Part shown: piece by piece, positions 1 to 5,654 of the stretch | How positions within the stretch are numbered: position 1 is the first letter of the stretch | How the letters are laid out: every line of letters begins with the position of its first letter | Assembly (NCBI GenBank): GCA_002327255.1 | Contig: DCUM01000182.1 | Span: forward strand, 1 to 7,801 | From: a bacterium UBA2214 | GTDB lineage: Bacteria > Zhuqueibacterota > Zhuqueibacteria > Residuimicrobiales > Residuimicrobiaceae | DNA length: 7,801 nucleotides | Direction: 5' to 3' | Position numbers and translations under genes: made by a program | The notes under the pieces: generated by a model | Databases searched by the model: none | The model's input: the letters and a program-made list of their open reading frames with translations, nothing else | What the model was told of the DNA's origin: nothing

Positions 1-325
1 CCATGTCCCATCGGGCCGCCGCAATCGCCTGACCGTGAAAATCCGCTGAAGTCAGGTTCATCCATTGCGGCGGATGCGGGAAGGTGGCATGGCAGTCGTG
101 ACAGGCCACCCCGCTGCTGCCGCCAGTGAGGTTTTCGCCATGACAGGAAGTGCAGGAGAGATATCCCGAAGTGACCACCTTGGCGCCATGAAACGCTTCG
201 GCGCCCTTGTCGTTCCACTGGCTGGGATGCGTTTTGGCGGCTGTGGGCATTTGATCTTCCGAACAGGCGGCGATCAACACGACCATCAACAGGCCGAGCA
301 GAAAGAGAGGCAACGGACGCGGCAT
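1..325 (-). CDS. Lipoprotein c-type cytochrome, C-terminus beyond window
   Basis: The 108 visible residues form an exported heme lipoprotein. Residues 1-21 are a lipoprotein signal peptide ending in the lipobox LIAAC, with Cys21 as the lipidated residue. Two CXXCH heme-binding motifs follow: CTSCH at 58-62 and CHDCH at 75-79. The stretch between them is rich in Gly and Ser. The frame is still open at base 1, so more hemes may follow. The ATG at 323-325 is preceded by AAGGA at 333-337 with a 7-nt spacer. It lies 13 nt after the stop of the rhodanese gene, so it is the third gene of the redox operon. Its likely role is electron transfer at the periplasmic face of a membrane. The family is not identified beyond cytochrome c, and the redox partner is unknown. 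Confidence 0.85.
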   Translation of the reverse strand, partial: MPRPLPLFLLGLLMVVLIAACSEDQMPTAAKTHPSQWNDKGAEAFHGAKVVTSGYLSCTSCHGENLTGGSSGVACHDCHATFPHPPQWMNLTSADFHGQAIAAARWDM

Positions 326-338
326 GGGATATTCCTTG

Positions 339-1334
339 TTATTTGACGATGATGGCCGAATAGTCGGTGACCGGCGCCACGTATTTGGATTTGGTCATCT
401 TGCCGTAGGCGAAACCGTTCATGCCGTACATCAGACTCTTGACATTGTAGCCCAACATGCCGAGGTAGGCTGCGAGCTGTGCGGAGGTCTGACCGGTGTA
501 ACAATAGATCACGATGGTCTTGTCTGTGGGCAGATATTTGAGCATGGCGGCCTGGGTCAGCGAAACCTTGGGTTCAAAACAAAAAGAGCCGGTGATGTGG
601 CCGGGATTGAGATATTCCGCCTTGGGCCAGTAGTTGATGATGAAGTAGTTGGCAGGATTGGCGAAAACATCCGCCGCACCGATTGTCCAGGAGCCGGTAA
701 TGGCGCCGAAACGGGCTTTCATGATCTCTTCGGCGGTCTTTTTTCCGGTGTTGGGATTGGGGAATGCATGGGTCTGGGTCGGCGTGGACTCGGTGGTCAC
801 CAGTTGGGTGGCAAATTCATCGGCGGCGATCTGGTTGGTCCAATTGGCCGTGCCATTGATCGACGGATCGGTGGTGACGCCACACATGCCGAACATCAGA
901 CTCTGGGCATCGTACCCCATCAGATTCAGAAAAGCGGTGGCGAAGCTGGAATTCTGGCCGGTGTAACAGACATTGAGGATCGTCTTTCCCTTGGGGATGG
1001 TGCCATCCTCGATCTTGGAGACGAGGTTGGCCAGCGTGATGTTGATGGCGCCGCGAATGCGGCCGGTGGCGAAATCCGCCGCTGAACGGTAGTCGATGAT
1101 CACGGGGTCATTGGCGGTGTTGCCGTCCTGCAGGTTCTCGAAGAGCTGCTGGGCGGTGAGGTTCAAGGCCTGTCCGGTGGTGGATACAAAATTGCTGAAA
1201 TAAGCATCGCCCAGCGTGGCAACCAGGGCGAACTCGTCCACGGTGGCCGGCTTGGTCGGGTTTTTGTCATCTTTACAGCCGACTGCGAAAATCAGAGTCA
1301 GAGCGAGAAAAACCAGAATGATTCTTTTGGACAT
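339..1334 (-). CDS. Tandem rhodanese-domain lipoprotein
   Basis: A 331-residue exported protein. Residues 1-20 are a lipoprotein signal peptide with lipobox AVGC (Cys20). Two rhodanese-like domains follow, at about residues 55-155 and 215-312. Each has an active-site loop at its Cys: CYTGQNS from Cys123 and CYTGQTS from Cys278. Each loop is followed by the same kind of tail (LMGYDAQSLMFGM and LGYNVKSLMYGMNG), so the protein is probably an internal duplication. Rhodaneses transfer sulfane sulfur through a cysteine persulfide. These loops lack the Arg residues of thiosulfate sulfurtransferases, so the donor is unclear. The start is supported by AAGGAG at 1343-1348, 8 nt before the ATG. The gene sits 55 nt downstream of a multiheme cytochrome gene and 13 nt upstream of another, suggesting a periplasmic sulfur or redox role coupled to heme proteins. 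The domain call is firm; the substrate is not known. Confidence 0.9.
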   Translation of the reverse strand: MSKRIILVFLALTLIFAVGCKDDKNPTKPATVDEFALVATLGDAYFSNFVSTTGQALNLTAQQLFENLQDGNTANDPVIIDYRSAADFATGRIRGAINITLANLVSKIEDGTIPKGKTILNVCYTGQNSSFATAFLNLMGYDAQSLMFGMCGVTTDPSINGTANWTNQIAADEFATQLVTTESTPTQTHAFPNPNTGKKTAEEIMKARFGAITGSWTIGAADVFANPANYFIINYWPKAEYLNPGHITGSFCFEPKVSLTQAAMLKYLPTDKTIVIYCYTGQTSAQLAAYLGMLGYNVKSLMYGMNGFAYGKMTKSKYVAPVTDYSAIIVK

Positions 1335-1389
1335 ACAGGTGTCTCCTTTTTGTGATTTTGGGTTGGTTGTTTTTGTTGGTGTGTTTTGA

Positions 1390-2733
1390 TTATCTCAATA
1401 ATAAATGACGGTTTGCTTCGACCTCTTCGGCGGCCAGATCGGCCAGGGTGAGGTAGAGCGAATTATCCGTATGGCATTTTTTAGCGCAGGAAGCACCGCC
1501 GCTGGTATCGGTTTGCGCCGTCCAGCGTTGAATATTGTGGGGGCTGGCATATTTCCAGGTCGGCTCGCTGTCATAGAGCGGCAAATCCGCAATGCCCCAG
1601 CTGGCATAGGTATCGCGCGAGATCGGTATATGGCGCACGGTGACGACCTTGTAGCGCCGCGTCGACGCGGGCAGCGGATTTTTGGCGATTTTGAACGCCA
1701 TATAGGAGGTGCCGGTGATGCCGGCGCCGCCGGTGTGGCAGCTGTTGCAGTTTTTATAGGGCTGGGAATGACAGACGTGGCAGGAGAGGTCATCCCAATG
1801 TTTTTGATGATAAGCATTGGCTTCGCTCCTGGCTGCATGACACTTCTCGCACGTCACCAGATCCTTGTCTTCATAGCGATAATCGGCGCCCGGCGAAGAA
1901 GCATGCATGGCATGGCCGCTGTGGCAAAAGTCACAGCGCTTGACGTTGGGAATCCAGTGCACATCGGGCTTGAGGCCTTCGTTTTCGCCGAGATACTCGG
2001 CGCCGATGCGGCTGCCGTGACAGGCGGTGCAGTTTTCGCGCAGGCTCGGGGTGGCCTGAAAATTGTGGCCGTTGATGAATCCGCCCTCCACCGAAGCCGG
2101 CCGCGAGACGTGGCACTGACCGCAGCTGGCGTGGCACTTGCCGCACTCCTTCTCAAAGTGCACCATGAGCTGCGGATCCGTGGAGATGTCATAACCGAGG
2201 CGGTTCTCGATGCGCCGGAAATAGCCTTTCATGTTGCGGTGCAAACTCGAGGCGTGGTCTTCGGAAATGGAACCGTGACAGCCGCCGCAGGTTTCGCGGT
2301 TGTGGGTATTGCTGGGCGCGGCGATCAAATTGACGTGCGCTTCCTCCTTGGCGGAGGATTTGGGGTCACCACCGTGACAGGTGCTACAGCCGAGTACACC
2401 GTGTCTGGAGGTGAGGAAACTGTTGTTGACGAAAACCATCTGCCATGCCTCCAACTGAGGCACAGAACCCCCTCAACCTTCACCGGCTTCGCCGGGATGC
2501 GGTGGCAGGGGCGCAGCCACTTGCTTGAGCGTGTTTTCACTGGTATGACATTCGACGCAGCTGTTGCCCTCCGCAAAATTGAATTGTGGACCCTGCGGCG
2601 TTTTCTTTTCCGCACAGAATTGCAGGAGGAGAAACAGCAGAAGAAGCGGGATGAACCATCGTTTTTGAGGCATTGCGCTGATCCTTCTCGGCAAAGTTGA
2701 TGATGAAGATGCACGGGGTTTACGAAAGGTCAT
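1390..2733 (-). CDS. Eleven-heme lipoprotein cytochrome c, interrupted by in-frame TGA (possible selenocysteine)
   Basis: The frame runs from 2733 to the TAA at 1390-1392 and is broken only by a TGA at 2473-2475. Counting from the ATG at 2671-2673, residues 1-20 are a lipoprotein signal (hydrophobic LLLLFLLLQFC, Cys20). Heme motif 1 is CVECH at 39-43 and the TGA is codon 67. After it come nine more CXXCH motifs near 96, 129, 177, 184, 215, 247, 275, 298 and 309, then a CX3CH (CAKKCH) at 396. Motifs 4 and 5 are only two residues apart. This makes an exported multiheme electron carrier of about 427 residues. Two starts are possible. The ATG at 2731-2733 has the better Shine-Dalgarno (AAGGAG at 2740-2745, 6-nt spacer) but gives a long N-region. 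The ATG at 2671-2673 has AAGGA at 2682-2686 and a normal signal peptide. A GTG at 2461-2463 just after the TGA could restart translation, but that product would lack a signal peptide and heme 1. The downstream frame is undamaged over 360 codons, which argues against an old pseudogene. Confidence 0.85.
2443..2465 (-). promoter_or_regulatory. SECIS-like hairpin downstream of the in-frame TGA
   Basis: On the minus strand, arms CTGTGCCTC and GAGGCATGG form a 9-bp stem (seven Watson-Crick pairs, two G-U wobbles) around the loop AGTTG. The loop begins 17 nt after the TGA and has G at its second position followed by U. This matches the general form of bacterial SECIS elements: a short stem, a G among the first two loop bases, and a loop about 16-37 nt from UGA. 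The hairpin lies inside the coding sequence, as expected for bacterial selenoprotein mRNAs. The assignment is structural inference only. Confidence 0.4.
2473..2475 (-). other. In-frame TGA, candidate selenocysteine codon
   Basis: This TGA separates the signal peptide and heme 1 from the other ten heme motifs, in the same frame. The encoded context is Glu-Gly-TGA-Gly-Gly in a flexible linker, not in a heme motif. A hairpin follows closely (2443-2465). It may be a selenocysteine codon, a recent nonsense change (from TGC, TGT, TGG, GGA or CGA) or a sequencing error. The sequence alone cannot decide between these. Confidence 0.5.
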
Positions 2734-2803
2734 GGAAATCTCCTTGACCACTCTGCATTGTATCATTGCCGCCATTTCCAGTGTGCTCTGTAAAACACAA
2801 ACA

Positions 2804-2831
2804 ATTATAAAACAGGGTATCTGTGAAACAA
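2804..2831 (-). promoter_or_regulatory. Sigma70-like promoter of the cytochrome-rhodanese operon
   Basis: On the minus strand, a -35 box TTGTTT (2826-2831) and a consensus -10 box TATAAT (2804-2809) are separated by 16 nt. Transcription would start near 2797, giving a 5' leader of about 64 nt before the ATG at 2733. The spacer contains the palindrome ACAG-N5-CTGT (2812-2824), which could be an operator. Confidence 0.6.
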
Positions 2832-2843
2832 TACATCAAATTT

Positions 2844-2864
2844 AACCAATTCCAAGAATTTGTT
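2844..2864 (-). promoter_or_regulatory. Imperfect palindrome upstream of the redox-operon promoter
   Basis: Arms AACCAATTC and GAATTTGTT flank a 3-nt centre and pair at eight of nine positions. The centre (2854) lies about 57 bp upstream of the predicted transcription start, a usual place for an activator. It does not match the FNR consensus well, and the regulator is unknown. Confidence 0.25.
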
Positions 2865-3182
2865 TAATCAGTAGTGTCCCAACGCCAGAAAGGATCAGGT
2901 CTCCTGTGCATTAATTTATTATATCTTGGAAGCCATAACGGTTGGGGATCGAATTTAACGCTTTTAATCTACGCGTCCGGTGTAAAAACCGTCACCTGCG
3001 CGAATTTTACGGATTTGCAACTGCTTAACTTCTAAAAATTCAATTTTATCGAGTTGTATAAATTCACGGTCAAGCCTTATTGGAGTGGGTTCTAATATAT
3101 AATCATTTCTTTTCATTTTCAAGGATGAGAGAAAAAGATTTTCATCGATTGACGGATTTTGCAGATGTCCCGGGATCCATAA
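2865..3182. other. AT-rich intergenic stretch with no gene seen
   Basis: Between the redox-operon promoter region and the terminator at 3183, this stretch is clearly more AT-rich than the flanking genes. The short open frames in it have no good ribosome binding site, and one of them runs across the terminator hairpin. I see no tRNA, no repeated array and no convincing promoter. A small RNA cannot be excluded. Confidence 0.4.
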
Positions 3183-3217
3183 AAAACCGCAGCCGGTTTG
3201 TGCGTGACTGCGGTTTT
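3183..3217 (-). terminator. Rho-independent terminator of the symporter-MetS operon
   Basis: AAAACCGCAG (3183-3192) and CTGCGGTTTT (3208-3217) form a perfect 10-bp stem around a 15-nt loop. On the minus strand the stem runs into a T tract (3186-3181), as expected for an intrinsic terminator. It would stop transcripts coming from the transporter operon about 240 nt after its last stop codon. The plus strand also has T-rich sequence after the stem, so it may work in both directions. Confidence 0.75.
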
Positions 3218-3224
3218 ATGTTTT

Positions 3225-3458
3225 TTCTTTCAATGGCGTTGAGGCCCCTTTCCGGTTCTCGAAATCGCCGGGAACGCCCTATGGATTCCCGCTCCGGGTT
3301 CACGCACGCTCCATTCTCATGCATCGAGGCCTCGCGGTGTTACGTTACGAAGCGGGGATGAGCCATCGTAAAATAAAGCCGGATTGGCCCGAATCGGCTT
3401 CTGCCCATCGACGGTTTGTCATTCGAACGGGCTCAACAAGCTCACGCGTAACCGCGCC
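3225..3458. other. GC-richer noncoding stretch, possibly a dispersed repeat remnant
   Basis: This stretch lies between the small MetS-like gene and the terminator, so it would be the 3' UTR of that operon. Phrases such as GGATTCCCGC (about 3282-3291) and TTCGAACGGGCTCAACAAGC (3423-3442) resemble intergenic elements often repeated in bacterial genomes. An imperfect hairpin lies at 3380-3398. No open frame here has a ribosome binding site or recognisable protein. The repeat interpretation rests on resemblance, since no second copy is in the window. Confidence 0.25.
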
Positions 3459-3575
3459 CTACTCTTTCTTTTTCTTTCCCATGGGCGAACGCAGAACCTT
3501 GATGAAGAAGGTCAGCATCAAGGTCGTGACGATCGTCCACGTCAGCAGCATGGTGATGAGGGCACTGGTGGTCAT
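3459..3575 (-). CDS. MetS-like small subunit of an NSS-family amino acid importer
   Basis: A 38-residue protein that is easy to miss because of its length. It has a short polar start (MTTSALITM), one membrane span at about residues 5-28, and a basic tail ending in KKKKE. This size and form match MetS, the small subunit that the Corynebacterium MetP methionine/alanine transporter needs for activity. Its ATG overlaps the TGA of the symporter gene by 4 nt (ATGA). A strong AAGGAG at 3584-3589, 8 nt upstream, lies inside the symporter's last codons. Translation is therefore probably coupled and the two proteins are probably made together. The sequence is too short for certain family assignment, but position and topology agree. 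It probably acts in the inner membrane as a partner of the symporter. Confidence 0.75.
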   Translation of the reverse strand: MTTSALITMLLTWTIVTTLMLTFFIKVLRSPMGKKKKE

Positions 3576-5209
3576 GATTGTTTCTCCTTTCTCCGCCACG
3601 CCCGGTATACCGCCAAGGAGATGCCGGCGAATACCGAGAGCAGGAGCAGGCGCGTCATATTGATGATGAACATCTTTGTCGGCATGCCGTCGATGAACCA
3701 GCGCCGGTCCGCGATGCCTTTATTCAGGATGGTGCCGATGACACTGTCATCCGCCAGCGGCCAGCCATGGCCCTGGAACAGCGAGGTCAGCGCGGCCAGC
3801 CACTCACCGTCCGAGGGCTTGACCATCGAACCGATGAATACGGCCAGCAAAAAGAGCGGCGTGATGTACTTGATGACGTATTTGAAGAGGATGGGTATTT
3901 TGATATCGGCGCCGCGGTTGATCTCGGCCCAGCCCTTTTCCATGCCGAATACCCAGGCAAAGGCGATGATCTCCAGCAGCGCAAACGCCACCAGCGAAAA
4001 GGTACCCGCCCAGTAATCGTATTCGCCAAAAGCGCCCATCTCATAGAGAAACACGCACGGCAGGGCCATCAGGAAGAGGATGCCGCCCAGCGTGAGTGCA
4101 GAGCGCTTGCGGCTGAGCTTGTACTCGTCCTGGAGAAAGGCCATGACCGGCTGTCCCATGGCCAGCGAGCTGGTGATGCCGGCGAAAAAGAGCAGGCCGA
4201 ACCAGGCGACGCCGGCGACGGCGGCCAGATAGGGCCCCCAGTTCTGAAACAGCGTCGGCATGGTACGGAACCCCATCTCGAAACCGACGTTGGCCTGAAT
4301 CCAGTCCAGCCCCAGATAGGCGACGGCAATGGGGATGATGATGGAACCGCCCAGCACCACCTCGACAAATTCGTTCATCCAGCCCGCCGAGGCGGCATTG
4401 AGGGCGATGTCGTCATTCTCGCGCAGATAGGCGGCATAGCAGTGGATGGAGCCCATGCCCACCGAGAGGGTGAAAAAGATTTGTCCCGCCGCTGCCAGCC
4501 ACACCTTGGGATTGGTCAGCGAGTCGAACTGGGGCTGCCAGAGGAAATTGAGCCCTTCGAGGGCGCTGTTGACGGCGCCCGCATCGCCCTTGTCCAGCGT
4601 CAGGGCCCGGATGGCGAGAAAAAAACCAAAGAGCAGCAGCAGGGGCATGCCGATTTTGCTGGCAATCTCGACCCCTTTGGCCAGTCCGCGCGACAGAATC
4701 CAGATGTTGATGGCCAGGGTGACGATTAAAAAGAAGAGAGCCATGGGGGAAAAATTGATGAAATGACCGCTGCCGAGATTGAGATAGTCGCTGAAAAACT
4801 GCGAAACCTGTTCGGCGGTTTTGCCCATAAAAACGCCGCTCAGCGAGTGCCAGACGTAACCGAGGGTCCACGATTCGATGTAGGCGTAATAAGCCGCCAC
4901 CGCGAGATTGGTGAAGATGCCAAAGACACCGACGAACCTCCACAGCGCCCTGCGGCCGATGGCGTGCATCATGCCCGGCGCGGAATGATAGCCGAACTGA
5001 CCGCCATGACGGCCGATGGCCCATTCGACCCATAACAGCGGGATGCCCATGAGGACGAATGAAACCAGATAGGGTATGATGAAAGCGCCGCCGCCGTTTT
5101 GTACGGCTTGAGCCGGAAAGCGGAGAAAGTTGCCCAACCCCACCGCATTGCCGGCCATGGCCAAAACAAGGCCGGCGCGCGACCCCCATTTCTCTTTTGT
5201 GCGGATCAT
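3572..5209 (-). CDS. LeuT-like neurotransmitter:sodium symporter (Na+/amino acid)
   Basis: A 545-residue inner-membrane protein of the NSS (SLC6) family, which brings in amino acids with Na+. The unwound first helix carries NAVGLGNFLRFP, with Asn21 and Asn27 at the Na+-ligand positions of LeuT. Helix 3 has YYAYIESWTLGY, helix 6 FFTLSVGMGS, helix 7 MNEFVEVVLGGS (Asn279, Glu283), and helix 8 GITSSLAMGQP. Glu283 corresponds to LeuT Glu290, which replaces chloride, so transport is probably chloride-independent. By remembered alignment, LeuT pocket residues Phe259 and Ile359 are Met252 and Met351 here, so the substrate may differ from leucine. The ATG at 5207-5209 is chosen because AGAGGA lies 6 nt upstream, the predicted promoter is just upstream, and residue numbers then match LeuT. 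A longer start at 5281 would overlap the promoter. A MetS-like subunit follows with overlap, suggesting a MetP-like methionine or alanine importer. Confidence 0.95.
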   Translation of the reverse strand: MIRTKEKWGSRAGLVLAMAGNAVGLGNFLRFPAQAVQNGGGAFIIPYLVSFVLMGIPLLWVEWAIGRHGGQFGYHSAPGMMHAIGRRALWRFVGVFGIFTNLAVAAYYAYIESWTLGYVWHSLSGVFMGKTAEQVSQFFSDYLNLGSGHFINFSPMALFFLIVTLAINIWILSRGLAKGVEIASKIGMPLLLLFGFFLAIRALTLDKGDAGAVNSALEGLNFLWQPQFDSLTNPKVWLAAAGQIFFTLSVGMGSIHCYAAYLRENDDIALNAASAGWMNEFVEVVLGGSIIIPIAVAYLGLDWIQANVGFEMGFRTMPTLFQNWGPYLAAVAGVAWFGLLFFAGITSSLAMGQPVMAFLQDEYKLSRKRSALTLGGILFLMALPCVFLYEMGAFGEYDYWAGTFSLVAFALLEIIAFAWVFGMEKGWAEINRGADIKIPILFKYVIKYITPLFLLAVFIGSMVKPSDGEWLAALTSLFQGHGWPLADDSVIGTILNKGIADRRWFIDGMPTKMFIINMTRLLLLSVFAGISLAVYRAWRRKEKQS

Positions 5210-5252
5210 GTGGTTTCCTCTGGATTTCTGAGCCGACGTCTTATAATCTGCA

Positions 5253-5281
5253 ATTTTAAGCAAAAGAGGGCGCAAACGCAA
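5253..5281 (-). promoter_or_regulatory. Sigma70-like promoter of the symporter-MetS operon
   Basis: On the minus strand, a -35 box TTGCGT (5276-5281) and a -10 box TAAAAT (5253-5258) are 17 nt apart. Transcription would start near 5246, leaving a leader of about 37 nt before the ATG at 5209. Confidence 0.55.
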
Positions 5282-5295
5282 GAGGTTTTTCGCGA

Positions 5296-5329
5296 CGCCC
5301 GGCCAGAATGCTTCCTCAACGACCGGGCG
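5296..5329. repeat. GC-rich inverted repeat upstream of the symporter promoter
   Basis: Arms CGCCCGG (5296-5302) and CCGGGCG (5323-5329) are perfect inverted copies separated by 20 nt. They lie just upstream of the -35 box of the symporter promoter. The element may be a regulator site or a hairpin. No T tract follows, so it is not a typical terminator. Confidence 0.3.
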
Positions 5330-5473
5330 CCCCCGGGCCGCTCAATACTATTAACGTGTCGTGCCGGAACCCGGGATGATGACTCCGATGCCCATACCAC
5401 ACGATGGGGAGTTCTGTCGTCTTTTCCTGATTACCCGGGTCTGCCTTTGATAATAATTGCTTGACGGATTTTT

Positions 5474-5504
5474 CGCGCGGAGGTGCAGAGACGCGGAGAA
5501 AGAA
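5474..5504. repeat. Short segment resembling a dispersed intergenic repeat
   Basis: The motif GCGGAG occurs at 5477-5482 and again at 5493-5498 with GCAGAGAC between. This purine-rich 'gcagagacgc' style resembles short repeats found between genes in many bacterial genomes. Only one copy is in the window, so this is a resemblance, not a demonstrated repeat. The rest of 5330-5570 shows no gene that I can support. Confidence 0.25.
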
Positions 5505-5570
5505 CCCTGATTCCGGTCGCCACGCAGCCGTGAATCATTCCACGGGCGCCCACCGGCGCGCAGCTTTCGC

Positions 5571-5599
5571 TTGATTGTTATCTCCCGGCGTCCTATATT
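5571..5599 (+). promoter_or_regulatory. Sigma70-like promoter of the URO-D-family gene
   Basis: A -35 box TTGATT (5571-5576) and a -10 box TATATT (5594-5599) have the ideal 17-nt spacing. Transcription would start near 5606, about 49 nt before the TTG start codon. This placement argues against any start codon upstream of 5606. Confidence 0.55.
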
Positions 5600-5654
5600 T
5601 TCAGGTAATCCTGTGACTTTTTGGGCATGTTGTGGGCAAGAGGGAGCACAATCC

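Noticed and set aside
1390..2463. Separate cytochrome gene starting at the GTG after the TGA
   Set aside because: Restart is possible because GAGG-like sequence precedes the GTG, but the product would have no signal peptide and could not receive heme in the periplasm. The same-frame upstream part supplies it.
1405..2700. Long plus-strand open frame of 431 codons
   Set aside because: It is antisense to the multiheme cytochrome, whose regular heme motifs identify the coding strand. It is a GC-bias shadow.
2940..2965. TTCGATCCC-like tRNA T-loop on the minus strand
   Set aside because: The flanking bases do not form a T stem and no acceptor or anticodon arm is found.
3080..3361. Plus-strand open frame of 93 codons
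   Set aside because: It runs through the terminator hairpin, has no good ribosome binding site, and its product looks like nothing recognisable.
3578..4729. Plus-strand open frame of 383 codons
   Set aside because: It is antisense to the LeuT-like symporter, which is clearly conserved on the minus strand.
5210..5281. Extension of the symporter N-terminus by 24 residues
   Set aside because: It would overlap the predicted promoter and add a poorly conserved segment. The ATG at 5209 has a good ribosome binding site.
5571..5654. Longer N-terminus for the URO-D-family protein
   Set aside because: It would begin inside the predicted -35 box. The TTG at 5655 has a proper ribosome binding site and a family-typical N-terminus.
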